Assembly (NCBI GenBank): GCA_036397635.1
Contig: DASWIP010000135.1
Coordinates: 1-28,980, forward strand
Reading direction: 5' to 3'
DNA from: DASWIP01 sp036397635
GTDB taxonomy: Bacteria > Actinomycetota > AC-67
Length of the DNA: 28,980 nt
The notes beneath the pieces were generated by a model. The model saw only the letters and a list, made by a program, of their open reading frames with translations, searched no databases and was not told where the DNA came from. A program made the translations under genes and the position numbers. Shown here one piece after another: positions 6,797 to 14,446 of the stretch (position 1 is its first letter; the number at the start of each line of letters is the position of its first letter).

Positions 6797-9136
6797 TCAC
6801 TCCTCGGTGGACACGCAGCGATACACCGCCACGTCATCCACGAACCACCCCTGCCGGCCGGCGCAACTGTCAACTCCGAAGTCCCATCGCAGGCTGTAGG
6901 TCTGCCCCGGGTCCACCAGGCGGTCCAGATCCACGACCGAGGTGCCCCAGGATCCCGTCACGTCACCGGCGTCGTAGCCGTGCCAGGCGTACTCCCCCGC
7001 CTTCGGGTTGAGGTTCACCGCGACCACGGCGACTTCGGTGAGCCGCTCCCGCGGCGGGTTGTGCACGAACGCCTGGTTGGACACCACCACGTACTCGCCA
7101 CCGTCGATGCTGATCTGAACGTTGCCGCCGTCGAAGCTGCGCTGGGTATTGACGAAGTGGTCGAACCGCAGCAGCAGGCCGCTGGTATCCGAGGGCGCCG
7201 TCAACACCGGCGTCGCCATCGAGAATCGCCCCGTGACGTCGTCGACCACATAGGCGCCGCACGAACCCGCAGATGCATCCACGGCGAACGCGGCAGAACC
7301 GGGTCGCCCGCCCGGCAGCGCGCCGCGGGCCTCCCAGTTCCACCCCGGCCAAGCCATGAACTCGCCCTCGCTCTCCAGCGTCCAGCCGTCGAGCCCGCTG
7401 TCGAAGTCGTCCGAGAACAAGGTCTCGGCGCCATCACACACGGGGGGAGCGCCGGGCAGCAGGATCGGGAAGAAGACGCACCGGGTCGTCTCACTCAACT
7501 CCACGGCGGCCGTGGCTTCGGCGACCTGCGCACAGTCCTGGGTCGTGAGCACCTCCCCCGACGGGGCACCGCCGATCAGGCTCCCGAGATCGACCCCCAG
7601 CAGATCAGCGCACGAGGCCTGCAGCGCCTGGTCGTGTTCGGGGAACTTTGTCGCCGGACCTTGGTAGTAGCGCTGCGCCTGCCAGTACACGTGCGCGGCC
7701 TTGGTCAGGCCGAGCCCCTCGATCGTGTGCCCGTTGTACGCCTTGCCGTCGACGAGCATCGCGTAGGCGTGGTTGGGCACCGACGAGTTCGTGTGGACCC
7801 CACCGTTGTCACCCGTGCCGCATACGTATCCGCCACCGAGCACGCGGCCGGGGGCACCGAGCCGCTCGGGGTTCCACATGTCGCGCAACCCGATCGCGCG
7901 ATGCACGCGATCGTGCAGCGTGGTGTCCTCACCGACCAGCCACCGTTGCCCGGCGGGGAAAGGCTCGTCGTTGTTCGACCCGCCGAGCGCATCGCGCCCA
8001 TTCAGCAGATCGATCGTCTCACCCCAGATATCCGAGTAGCTCTCGTTCAGCGCGCCCGGCTGGTACGCGTACACCAGATCGTGAGTGAAGTCGGTGTACG
8101 CGTGACCCCATTCGTGTGCCACGACATCATCGGTGTCGAAGCCGGGGCAGTAGTAGGTCGCCCGCCCGTTCCAGTACGCGTTCGGACACACCTCGTTGAT
8201 CAGGTACACGGTGCGCATCTTGATGCCGTTGTTGTCGTACGAATCGAACCCGAACGCGTCGTTGAAGAAGTCGTAGACCTGCCCCGAGAAATCGTAGAGG
8301 TTATCGACGGGACCGGCGCCGAACGAAGGATCTCCTTCCCGTTTCGCCACGAACAGCTCCGGGTTGTCGGGGTCGTAGCGCGGCGTGTACACGCACCGGT
8401 CCTTCGCGGCATGCTGCAGCGGATACCGCGCGAGCAGCGTGCCGTCGGCCGCGTCGATCCACACCTGCTCGCGAACGCCGTCGCCGGCGACGACGACGGC
8501 CCAGGCCAGCGAGGTCTCGCCGCGCGTCCCCTCGATCAGGCCCCGGCGGAAGATCTGCAGCGCCGCCTCCTCGGCGTGCACGCCGTCGTGTTCGGAAGCG
8601 AGCGCATCGACGGCGGCCGCGCGGGCGAGCTGCTCGCCCACCACCGGAGTCGTGGCGACGCTGATCCAGGGCACGAAGGTGCCGTTGACGGCGGTCACAC
8701 CCTGATCGTCAAGATGCACGTTCAGGCGCGTGCCGAATACGGGGAGGCCGCCGTGCAGCTGCTCGAAGCTGACGTGGATCCTGCCCGCCGGATCGGTCGC
8801 CACCTCTCGCACCTGCAATGTCGAGCGCGAGGCCGCGCGCTGCGCAGCCGTCATCCCGATCAGGTCGCCGTGCTCGGCCAGGAACGCGCGCGCGCGATCC
8901 TCCGCCGGCAACGCCGCATCGCTTTGGGCGAGATGCGCGCGCGGCAGCGCACGCACGAAGCTCGGCACCCCCGTCGCGGTCTCGATACGGACATCCACTC
9001 GACCGCCTGCGGACCTCACCACATCGGCGAGAGCGGCGGTCAGGGGATCGGCTGCGATCTCTCCCGCAGCCCCTTGTGGGGGCACGGCGAGCGCGAGCAG
9101 CGCGATGGTGATCGCGAACCTGCGGGCACGAGGCAT
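6797..9136 (-). CDS. Secreted M4-family (thermolysin-like) zinc metallopeptidase with C-terminal beta-sandwich domain
   Basis: A 779-residue preproprotein. A signal peptide occupies about residues 1-25. The propeptide (about 30-240) has the FTP/PepSY features of thermolysin precursors, for example ISFEQ-like HVSFEQLHGGLPVFGTRLNV. In the catalytic domain, zinc-site HEWGH (341-345) gives two His ligands and catalytic Glu342; NESYSDIWGE (364-373) gives the third ligand Glu365; and GGVHTNSSVPNHA supplies the transition-state His448. From about residue 560 a further domain starts (FSDDFDSGLDGWTLE) and ends with GWFVDDVAVYRC. This resembles the jelly-roll modules attached to secreted M4/M6 peptidases and probably binds carbohydrate or substrate. 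The ribosome site AGGGAGG precedes the ATG. The gene is divergent from a receiver gene 188 bp away. Confidence 0.92.
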   Translation of the reverse strand: MPRARRFAITIALLALAVPPQGAAGEIAADPLTAALADVVRSAGGRVDVRIETATGVPSFVRALPRAHLAQSDAALPAEDRARAFLAEHGDLIGMTAAQRAASRSTLQVREVATDPAGRIHVSFEQLHGGLPVFGTRLNVHLDDQGVTAVNGTFVPWISVATTPVVGEQLARAAAVDALASEHDGVHAEEAALQIFRRGLIEGTRGETSLAWAVVVAGDGVREQVWIDAADGTLLARYPLQHAAKDRCVYTPRYDPDNPELFVAKREGDPSFGAGPVDNLYDFSGQVYDFFNDAFGFDSYDNNGIKMRTVYLINEVCPNAYWNGRATYYCPGFDTDDVVAHEWGHAYTDFTHDLVYAYQPGALNESYSDIWGETIDLLNGRDALGGSNNDEPFPAGQRWLVGEDTTLHDRVHRAIGLRDMWNPERLGAPGRVLGGGYVCGTGDNGGVHTNSSVPNHAYAMLVDGKAYNGHTIEGLGLTKAAHVYWQAQRYYQGPATKFPEHDQALQASCADLLGVDLGSLIGGAPSGEVLTTQDCAQVAEATAAVELSETTRCVFFPILLPGAPPVCDGAETLFSDDFDSGLDGWTLESEGEFMAWPGWNWEARGALPGGRPGSAAFAVDASAGSCGAYVVDDVTGRFSMATPVLTAPSDTSGLLLRFDHFVNTQRSFDGGNVQISIDGGEYVVVSNQAFVHNPPRERLTEVAVVAVNLNPKAGEYAWHGYDAGDVTGSWGTSVVDLDRLVDPGQTYSLRWDFGVDSCAGRQGWFVDDVAVYRCVSTEE

Positions 9137-9324
9137 CGGAACCTCCCTCTTGGGATCGGTCCCTACGACGGTTCGCCGCCCCCAACTGAGGTTCCTTCTT
9201 ATCCGACATCAAGGACATCTCATCCCAGAAGTTGCTCACCACCCCCGGGCCCTTGGTCCCTGATCCCTGAAGCCCCGGGACGACCCGCCCGATACACCGA
9301 TCAGGGGAGTCCAGGGAGGTTGAG

Positions 9325-9831
9325 GTGGCCATCGTCCTTTTGACCGAGGAGGGGCCGGCGGATCGGGCGCTCGGCCGCAAGACGCTGCTCGCGGCGGGTC
9401 ATACGATCGTGGAAGCGGCCAATGGCGCCGAGGCCCTGTGGGCGCTCGCCCGGGAACCCATCGAAGTGATCGTGCTCGACAGCGCGCTTCCCGACATGAC
9501 CGGCGAGACACTGATCGACCGCATCCGGGAGATCCCCGCGCACGTGCTCACTCCCATCGTGGCCACCGTCGCCGTCGAGCAACCACCGGGACCCAAGCGG
9601 AAATGGTGGGCGATGCGCCCCGAAGACCCAGCCGAACGATCGCCGCTGGCAGAGTTCGCCGTGGAGAAGCTCCCGAAACCGTTCGCCCCCCACCAGCTGG
9701 TCGAGGCGGTGGCGCGCGCAACCCTGATGCGTGCCGAACTGGGCGCATCGGTCGGCGATCCTCAGCAGCGAGCGCTCGGCTTCGCCGAGCTGGCACGCCT
9801 GCAGAACCAGGCTCGGGACGAGGAAACCTAA
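9325..9831 (+). CDS. Stand-alone receiver-domain protein with extended alpha4 loop
   Basis: A 168-residue CheY-like protein without an output domain. The GTG start is supported by AGGGAGG just upstream. The phospho-acceptor is Asp52 (VIVLDSALPDMTG) and the conserved Lys is Lys118 (KLPKPF). The acidic pair that binds magnesium is Glu8-Glu9 (LLTEEG) rather than the usual Asp-Asp/Glu-Asp, which could weaken phosphorylation. Between beta4 (IVATVAVE) and beta5 there is an unusual loop of about 28 residues rich in Pro, Lys and Trp (PPGPKRKWWAMRPED). The helix-1 signature RALGRKTLLAAGH and the PHQLVEAV end are shared with the receiver at 12319, so the two are paralogues. No kinase gene is adjacent. 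It is divergent from the M4 peptidase, which may be coincidental. Confidence 0.8.
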   Translation: MAIVLLTEEGPADRALGRKTLLAAGHTIVEAANGAEALWALAREPIEVIVLDSALPDMTGETLIDRIREIPAHVLTPIVATVAVEQPPGPKRKWWAMRPEDPAERSPLAEFAVEKLPKPFAPHQLVEAVARATLMRAELGASVGDPQQRALGFAELARLQNQARDEET

Positions 9832-9832
9832 C

Positions 9833-9847
9833 CTCGCGTCACGCGAG
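9833..9847. terminator. Short stem-loop between converging receiver and PhzF genes
   Basis: CTCGCG (9833-9838) pairs with CGCGAG (9842-9847) around a 3-nt loop. The loop is the PhzF stop codon itself (TCA on the plus strand). The two genes end 7 bp apart, so this is the only visible candidate for a shared end signal. The stem is short and has no T-tract. Confidence 0.3.
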
Positions 9848-10633
9848 CAGCTCTCCGCGCGCAACCATCACCGCATGGCCCAGCAGCGCGACGCGGTCAC
9901 CGCGCCGCCGACAACGCACGATCCCGCCGCGCGCGGACGCTTGGTAGCCGACCACCTCGTCGCGTCCGAGCCGCTCGCACCACAGCGGGCCGAGCGCGCA
10001 ATGCGCCGCTCCCGTGACCGGATCCTCGTCGATGCCGGCGCTCGGCACGAAGAAACGCGAGACGAAATCGACGTCATCCGACGACGACGCCGTGACGACG
10101 AACCCATCGTCGGGGAACTCTGCGAGGTGACCGAAGTCGGGTGCCAGCGCGCGCACGGCCTCCTCGGACGCAAGCTCCACAACGTAGCCGATGCGGCCGT
10201 GCCACACCGCCAGCGGCTCGGCACCGAGCGCGAGCGCTGCTGCATCCGGCAGCCCCGCGGGCGTCAGGGGATCCGCCGGGAGATCCAACTCGACGACATC
10301 ATCGCCGGGCCGCGTCGCGCGCAGCACGCCGCTGCGTGAATGGAACGCGATCGACGCATCCGACGGCACGCGCTTCTCCTGCCACAGCGTGAACGCGCTC
10401 GCCAGGGTCGCGTGCCCGCACAGATCGACCTCGACGGTCGGCGTGAACCATCGCAGGTCGTGATCCCCGCCGCCTCGTGGCGAAACGAAGGCGGTCTCGG
10501 ACAGGTTCATCTCGCGCGCGACCGCGGCCATCCACGCCTCGTCGGCCGGCTTCTCGAGCAAGCACACGGCAGCCGGGTTGCCGGCGAAGGCGCGGTCGGT
10601 GAACGCATCGACCCAGAACACGGGAACGCTCAT
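9839..10633 (-). CDS. PhzF-family isomerase/epimerase-like protein
   Basis: A protein of about 264 residues with the double hot-dog-like fold of the PhzF/diaminopimelate epimerase superfamily. The opening VFWVDAFTDRAFAGNPAAVCLL and NLSETAFVSP are the family's signature; the Glu of LSETAF is the catalytic acid in phenazine PhzF. The C-terminal half has DEDPVTGAAHCALGPLW. No other phenazine gene is nearby, and most PhzF homologues act in unknown pathways, so a phenazine role should not be assumed. I start at the ATG at 10631-10633 (MSVPVFWV), which matches the usual start position. The in-frame ATGs at 10645 and 10642 add only four residues, and none of the three has a clear ribosome site. It is divergent from the EVE gene. 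Confidence 0.88.
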   Translation of the reverse strand: MSVPVFWVDAFTDRAFAGNPAAVCLLEKPADEAWMAAVAREMNLSETAFVSPRGGGDHDLRWFTPTVEVDLCGHATLASAFTLWQEKRVPSDASIAFHSRSGVLRATRPGDDVVELDLPADPLTPAGLPDAAALALGAEPLAVWHGRIGYVVELASEEAVRALAPDFGHLAEFPDDGFVVTASSSDDVDFVSRFFVPSAGIDEDPVTGAAHCALGPLWCERLGRDEVVGYQASARGGIVRCRRRGDRVALLGHAVMVARGELLA

Positions 10634-10660
10634 GCGCCGCATCATGCCATCGGCGGCTCG

Positions 10661-10666
10661 TATCCT
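10661..10666 (+). promoter_or_regulatory. Putative -10 element of a leaderless EVE-domain transcript
   Basis: TATCCT ends 8 nt before the EVE-domain ATG at 10675, and there is no Shine-Dalgarno sequence in between. The spacing predicts a transcript starting at or near the ATG. Only 41 bp separate this ATG from the divergent PhzF start, so the two promoters must overlap. Confidence 0.4.
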
Positions 10667-10674
10667 GCGCGGAT

Positions 10675-11118
10675 ATGCGCGCGTGGCTGTTCCAGGCGAA
10701 CCCGGCTCGCTGGCGGGTCTTCGACTACATCAGGGAGCATCCAGACGAGCTGAACCGTCCGTGGACCTGGTCCTGCTGGCGGTACCGCGACGAGGTCGCG
10801 CCCGGCGACCGCTGCGCGCTGTGGGTCTCGGGCCGGGCAGAGGCGCGCGGCGTGTACGCGATCGGGCGGCTCACGGGACGTCCCTTCGTCGAGGTCGAGG
10901 ACAGCGAGTACTGGACCGACCCCGCCGAGCGCACGCGTCCGCGCTGGCACGTCGAGATGCGCTTCGACCACTGGCTGCTCGAGGACCCGATCCTCGCGGT
11001 CGAGCTGCGCCGCGACCCTCGGTTCGCAGGCGCTTCGATCCTTCGCACACCACGCTTCGCCAACCCGCATCCGGTCACGCCGGCGCAGTGGGGAGCGATC
11101 GAGGACCTGGTTCCATAG
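10675..11118 (+). CDS. EVE-domain protein (PUA-like fold)
   Basis: A 147-residue single-domain EVE protein. Signatures are the start RAWLFQANPARWRVFDYI, the aromatic-rich RPWTWSCWRYRDEVAPGD and ALWVSGRAEARGVYAIGRL, with WHVEMRFDHWLLEDP later. EVE domains share the PUA-like fold of YTH domains. They bind modified bases in DNA or RNA, or other small ligands, through an aromatic pocket, and some are fused to restriction or defence enzymes. This one stands alone, and no restriction or methylase gene is in the window, so a defence role is not indicated. The start is probably leaderless (see the -10 element just upstream). Confidence 0.87.
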   Translation: MRAWLFQANPARWRVFDYIREHPDELNRPWTWSCWRYRDEVAPGDRCALWVSGRAEARGVYAIGRLTGRPFVEVEDSEYWTDPAERTRPRWHVEMRFDHWLLEDPILAVELRRDPRFAGASILRTPRFANPHPVTPAQWGAIEDLVP

Positions 11119-11145
11119 TGCCCCAGACATAGATGCGGCGAGCTC

Positions 11146-12198
11146 TCAGATGCCGAACTCGCCGCGCATCGCCTGCGCCGACCGGCGAGCGAGCACCTTC
11201 ACGCCTTCCTCCAGCCGCGCGAACTGAGGATGATCGGTCACCCCACCCAGGAAGCGACGATAGGACCCTTCCATGATGATCGCGATCTTCCATCCCGCGA
11301 GGGCCACGTACCACCCGATCTGATCGACGTCCGCGCCGGTGGCCTTCGCGTAGCGCTCGAGCTGCTCGCCTCGCGAGGGGAAGCCCTCGAGATCGGTCAC
11401 GGTCGCCACCGAGAGGCCGAAGCGTTCGTCACCGGCCTCGAACCAGAAATACAGCAGCCACCCGAGGTCGGCCAGGGGGTCGCCAAGCGTGGACATCTCC
11501 CAATCGACCACCGCGGTCAATCGCGCGGGCGCCTGCGGCGCGAAGATCACGTTGTCCAGCTTGAAATCGCCGTGCACGATCGCGTCGCGCGCGGTCGACG
11601 GCAGGTTCGCCTCCAGCCACGCACCGACCTCCTCGAGGTCGGGGATGTCGCGGAACTTCGCCAGCTCCCAGAGCTGGTTCATGCGCCGGAGCTGACGGGC
11701 GAGGTATCCCTCGGGCTTGCCGAATCCCTCCAGACCGATGGCGCGATGATCCACCTCGTGCAACTCGACCAGCGTGTCGAGCAGCTGCTCGCCCATGCGC
11801 GCGCGCTCGGGGATCGCCTCGAGTTCGGGCGGTAGCTCCGAGCGGATCACATGCCCGGGCACTGGTTCCATCAGATAGAAGTTCGCGCCGATCACCGAAG
11901 TATCCGTGCACAGATCGATCGGCCTGGGAACGGGGACCGCCGATCCGTGATCGTCCAGCGCGCGCATGACCCGGTACTCGCGCGTCACGTCGAACGCGGT
12001 GGGGGGAAGATCCCCGCGCGGCGGCCGGCGGAGGATGAACTCCCATCCATCGCCGCGCACCATGAACGTCAGGCATGACTGTCCCTCTCCGAGGCGCTCG
12101 ACCTCGAACGCGCCGGGGAACTCTGGGTGCTCGCGCGCCAGCCAGCCGGCCAGCCCCTGGGGATCGACGGGACCTCGGTCTTCGGTCTGGGCGCTCAT
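11146..12198 (-). CDS. Phosphotransferase-family protein (aminoglycoside-phosphotransferase / ACAD10-11-like kinase fold)
   Basis: A 350-residue kinase-fold protein. I use the ATG at 12196-12198 (MSAQTEDRG); the longer open frame to 12396 encodes a low-complexity Arg/Pro stretch and would overlap the divergent receiver gene. The N-lobe has GEGQSCLTFMVRGDGWEFILRRPP (glycine loop and nucleotide Lys/Arg region). The C-lobe has the catalytic IVHGDFKLDNVIF (His209, Asp211, Asn216) and the metal-binding DWEMSTLGDPLADLGW (Asp232). This pattern and length match the phosphotransferase-family proteins found beside acyl-CoA dehydrogenases and the kinase domain of ACAD10/11. Such proteins phosphorylate hydroxyacyl substrates rather than antibiotics. 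No acyl-CoA gene is adjacent here, so the substrate is open. A GAGG ribosome site lies very close to the ATG. Confidence 0.87.
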   Translation of the reverse strand: MSAQTEDRGPVDPQGLAGWLAREHPEFPGAFEVERLGEGQSCLTFMVRGDGWEFILRRPPRGDLPPTAFDVTREYRVMRALDDHGSAVPVPRPIDLCTDTSVIGANFYLMEPVPGHVIRSELPPELEAIPERARMGEQLLDTLVELHEVDHRAIGLEGFGKPEGYLARQLRRMNQLWELAKFRDIPDLEEVGAWLEANLPSTARDAIVHGDFKLDNVIFAPQAPARLTAVVDWEMSTLGDPLADLGWLLYFWFEAGDERFGLSVATVTDLEGFPSRGEQLERYAKATGADVDQIGWYVALAGWKIAIIMEGSYRRFLGGVTDHPQFARLEEGVKVLARRSAQAMRGEFGI

Positions 12199-12318
12199 GG
12201 GCCTCAAGGATGCCCGATATCCGGTGTTGTGGTCGAACCACGCCCGTGGCGGGCGGCGGTTCTGGACTTCCGCACAGGGAAGAGGGACGATATGGGCAGG
12301 ACGAAGGAGGAGAGGTCG

Positions 12319-12723
12319 ATGGCCCGGATCCTGCTCGTCGACGAGAACCCCGTCACGCGCGCGCTGTCTCGTAAGACCCTGCTGCTCGCCGGACACCGGG
12401 TCAACAACGCGACCACGGCTGCCGAGGCGCTGGATGCGATCTCACAAGGCTCCGTCGACGTCGCTATCGTCGATCTGTCCCTTTCAGACTTGCCCGGCGT
12501 CGAAGCGGTCGAGCGCATCCGCGCGGCGAACGACGCGGTCGTGATCATCGCAGTGACCGAGGAGGGCATCGCCGACACCCAAACCCTCGCGTCGCTGGCC
12601 GGTCTCTCCGTCCTGCGCAAGCCGTGCACGCCTCACGAGCTCGTGGAGGCCGTCTCGCGGGCGTTCGAGCTCCGCCGGGTGGTCACGCTTCCCGAGCAGG
12701 AATCGGTCGAGCACCAGGCTTGA
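12319..12723 (+). CDS. Stand-alone receiver-domain protein (CheY-like)
   Basis: A 134-residue single receiver domain. The ATG at 12319 is preceded by GAAGGAGGAGAGG, an excellent ribosome site; in-frame starts upstream at 12127 and 12292 lack one. Conserved residues are complete: acidic Asp8-Glu9 (LLVDEN), phospho-acceptor Asp52 (AIVDLSLSDLPG), Thr80 (IIAVTEEG) and Lys101 (VLRKPCTP). There is no output domain, so it probably works by binding a partner after phosphorylation, or as a phosphate sink. It shares the helix-1 motif RALSRKTLLLAGH and the PHELVEAV end with the receiver at 9325. It is divergent from the phosphotransferase gene and converges with the lysyl-oxidase gene. No histidine kinase is in the window. 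Confidence 0.9.
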   Translation: MARILLVDENPVTRALSRKTLLLAGHRVNNATTAAEALDAISQGSVDVAIVDLSLSDLPGVEAVERIRAANDAVVIIAVTEEGIADTQTLASLAGLSVLRKPCTPHELVEAVSRAFELRRVVTLPEQESVEHQA

Positions 12724-12743
12724 CCTACGTGCCCCGAGGAGCA

Positions 12744-13460
12744 CTAGGGAAGCTCCGGCACCGTCACGGTCGTCCACGACCAGTTGTCGGCCTCGTCGGT
12801 TTCGTGCAGCCGATCATCCGGATCGATCGTGATCACGAGCGCGTACTCCCCCGGATCCACGCCGGCGAGCAGGATCTGCTGTCCGGGTAGATCCTTGGTG
12901 TAGGTGTCGCCCCACCCGAACGAGATCCCCTGTATGACACCGGGACAGAACGCCGTGTAGATGCCGACTAGGGCACCCGGCTGACCCGATGGACCTTCGG
13001 TGTCCGCCAGACAGAACGTGACCTTCTCGCCGCCGGCGACCAGCCCTTCGGGTGACAGATCAGGCTCGCCTGCGCCGGTGAGCGACCGGAGCTCGTACAA
13101 AGCGAAGTCCTCGAAGTGCCAGTGGCCGTGGGCCGCATGCCAGACGAAGTCCCCGACCTCGACACGCTCCGAGCACAGATACGGCGCGGCCCAGAGCGTG
13201 CACTGCCGGGCCGGCGCGCTCTCGGTGTCACGCGGCGGGAATCCGAGGAGGTCCAGAGACCAGTCACCGGCGTTGCGCGTCGTGACGGCGAAACGCAAGG
13301 CCAACCCTTGTCGAGGGTCGTCGGCAAGCGCGATGTCGATGTCGCTCGGAGGCTGAGGCACGAGGTTGGGGAGTTGCACGACAACTGCGGGCGCGCGCCC
13401 CGCCGCGCCGAACGTGACGAGCAGCGAGACGAGCAGCGCGACACGCATGGCTCTGGTCAT
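12744..13460 (-). CDS. Secreted lysyl oxidase homologue with intact copper and cofactor residues
   Basis: A 238-residue protein after choosing the ATG at 13458-13460 (GGGGGAGG just upstream). The signal peptide covers about residues 1-25. The lysyl oxidase copper motif WHAAHGHWHFEDFALYEL provides His111, His113 and His115, in the same H-x-H-x-H spacing as human LOX. Further family matches are GGEKVTFCLADTEG (Lys146, equivalent to the LOX Lys that forms the quinone cofactor), QGISFGWGDTY (Tyr187, its partner Tyr) and the end VDPGEYALVITIDPDDRLHETDEADN. Family enzymes oxidise lysine side chains to aldehydes that crosslink proteins. The enzyme would act outside the cell. The substrate is unknown; the secreted protein encoded just upstream, with a Lys-containing Gly-Pro tail, is a candidate by position only. 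Confidence 0.9.
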   Translation of the reverse strand: MTRAMRVALLVSLLVTFGAAGRAPAVVVQLPNLVPQPPSDIDIALADDPRQGLALRFAVTTRNAGDWSLDLLGFPPRDTESAPARQCTLWAAPYLCSERVEVGDFVWHAAHGHWHFEDFALYELRSLTGAGEPDLSPEGLVAGGEKVTFCLADTEGPSGQPGALVGIYTAFCPGVIQGISFGWGDTYTKDLPGQQILLAGVDPGEYALVITIDPDDRLHETDEADNWSWTTVTVPELP

Positions 13461-13532
13461 GGTCCTCCCCCGGGTGCTGGTGTCGCGCTCGTCCTTCGAC
13501 GCGCGCGACACCAGCTCCTTCTCCGCGAGACG

Positions 13533-13561
13533 GAAGGGCCCCGCGAGACGCGGGGCCCTTC
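13533..13561 (-). terminator. 13-bp stem hairpin after the secreted beta-domain gene
   Basis: GAAGGGCCCCGCG (13533-13545), a 3-nt loop, and its exact reverse complement (13549-13561). It starts 25 bp past the stop of the gene at 13586-14374 in the direction of transcription, and 73 bp before the lysyl-oxidase ATG. It probably ends or attenuates the upstream transcript; no U-tract follows, so termination may be partial. Confidence 0.65.
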
Positions 13562-13585
13562 TATACCCTCCATCGGGTTGTCCCT

Positions 13586-14374
13586 CTAGGCCTGGTCCTC
13601 CTCGCCCGTCTCCTGCTGGGGCGGTCCCTTGGGGCCCTTCGCCTTCGATGTTCCCTCGCTCTGTGCGATCGGGGACTCGGCGTCATCCGCCTCCTGCTCG
13701 GCGAGGGCCTCAGCCAGCGCCTCCGAGAAGTCGCAGGTTTCGTCGGGCTCCCCGTCGTCGGAGACCTTGCTCGAGACAGCTTCCTCGTCCTCCGCGATCG
13801 CGCTCACGAAGGCTCCCTTGGCGCGGCCCGTGAGGCCGTCTGCCTTCGCACGGCGGGCCCAGTAGGAAACGCAGTGGCCGTGATTGATGACTGCCTCGCC
13901 TTCCACCTGGGTCACTTCCGGCTCCTCGGGCTCCTCGGGCTCTGCCGCTGCGACGGTCAAGTTCGCCACGTTCTCTGTCACAAGCTCATCTGCCAGCGAG
14001 ACCGAGAACGTGATCGTCCCCACTAGATCGTCGGTCCCTTCGTTCACCACGGTTGTGAACGAGCAGACGAACGAACCCTCGCCCTCGACGTCCGTGGTGA
14101 TCGTCGCTGCGTCGGTCTGACACACGCCGACCGGGTCGGCGCCGTAGGTGATGGCAAGGTCGTAGTCGGTTTCGGGGTTCGCGGAGAGAGCCAATGTCAT
14201 CTCCAACGGTTCGGCCGACTCGAGGGTCTTCCCCTCGGCGACCTCGTCGGGCAACAAAGAAGCGGTCGGCTCGACGCTCTCTTCCCCGGCGCCGGCGAGA
14301 GCCATGCCGGCGAACGCGAACACGGCGAGCCATGAGATCGTGGGGACGCCCCACTTCCGGAATGACAGTCGCAT
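13586..14374 (-). CDS. Secreted protein with beta-sandwich domain and Lys/Gly/Pro tail, unknown function
   Basis: A 262-residue exported protein I cannot assign. A signal peptide spans about residues 1-28 (WLAVFAFAGMALAGAG). Residues about 30-145 look like an all-beta Ig- or Calx-beta-like domain, with alternating hydrophobic strands and a likely disulfide pair (GVCQTDA and SFVCSFTTVV). A linker PEEPEEPE follows. The next segment, with NHGHCVSYWARRAK and GAFVSAIAEDE, recalls short HG..VS motifs that I remember from secreted actinobacterial proteins, but this is weak. A second Cys lies in ETCDFSEA. The tail is acidic and helical, then ends KAKGPKGPPQQ plus acidic residues. A lysyl oxidase gene follows on the same strand, with a hairpin between. 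Two 21-bp repeats lie in its promoter region. Confidence 0.7.
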   Translation of the reverse strand: MRLSFRKWGVPTISWLAVFAFAGMALAGAGEESVEPTASLLPDEVAEGKTLESAEPLEMTLALSANPETDYDLAITYGADPVGVCQTDAATITTDVEGEGSFVCSFTTVVNEGTDDLVGTITFSVSLADELVTENVANLTVAAAEPEEPEEPEVTQVEGEAVINHGHCVSYWARRAKADGLTGRAKGAFVSAIAEDEEAVSSKVSDDGEPDETCDFSEALAEALAEQEADDAESPIAQSEGTSKAKGPKGPPQQETGEEDQA

Positions 14375-14404
14375 CTGTTTCCCTCCCCGAGCTCATCGCC
14401 CGTC

Positions 14405-14446
14405 GTCGCTGGCCACTTCCAGTTAGTCGCTGGCCACTTCCAGTTA
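14405..14446. repeat. Perfect 21-bp tandem repeat upstream of the secreted beta-domain gene
   Basis: Two identical 21-bp units abut (14405-14425 and 14426-14446), each beginning GTCGCTGGCC and ending TTCCAGTTA. Each holds the inverted arms CTGG and CCAG around 6 nt. They lie 31-72 bp before the ATG at 14374 on the minus strand, so they overlap the expected promoter. Spacing of two helical turns suits a regulator binding the same face of DNA; a chance duplication is the alternative. Confidence 0.75.

Noticed and set aside
6662..9343. 893-codon plus-strand open frame
   Set aside because: It is antisense to the complete M4 peptidase and starts inside a hairpin. Composition is Arg/His/Val-biased with no domain.
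9839..10633. Phenazine biosynthesis locus
   Set aside because: Only a PhzF-family gene is present; PhzA/B/D/E/G partners are missing, and most PhzF homologues are not phenazine enzymes.
10675..11118. EVE domain as part of a defence island
   Set aside because: No restriction, methylase, toxin-antitoxin or phage-related gene lies in the window; the EVE gene stands among metabolic genes.
11146..12198. Aminoglycoside resistance gene
   Set aside because: The kinase-fold motifs match the broad phosphotransferase/ACAD10-11-like group; nothing points to an antibiotic substrate or to mobility.
12199..12396. 66-residue N-terminal extension of the phosphotransferase
   Set aside because: It is low-complexity, overlaps the start of the divergent receiver gene with its strong ribosome site, and the family fold begins after the ATG at 12198.
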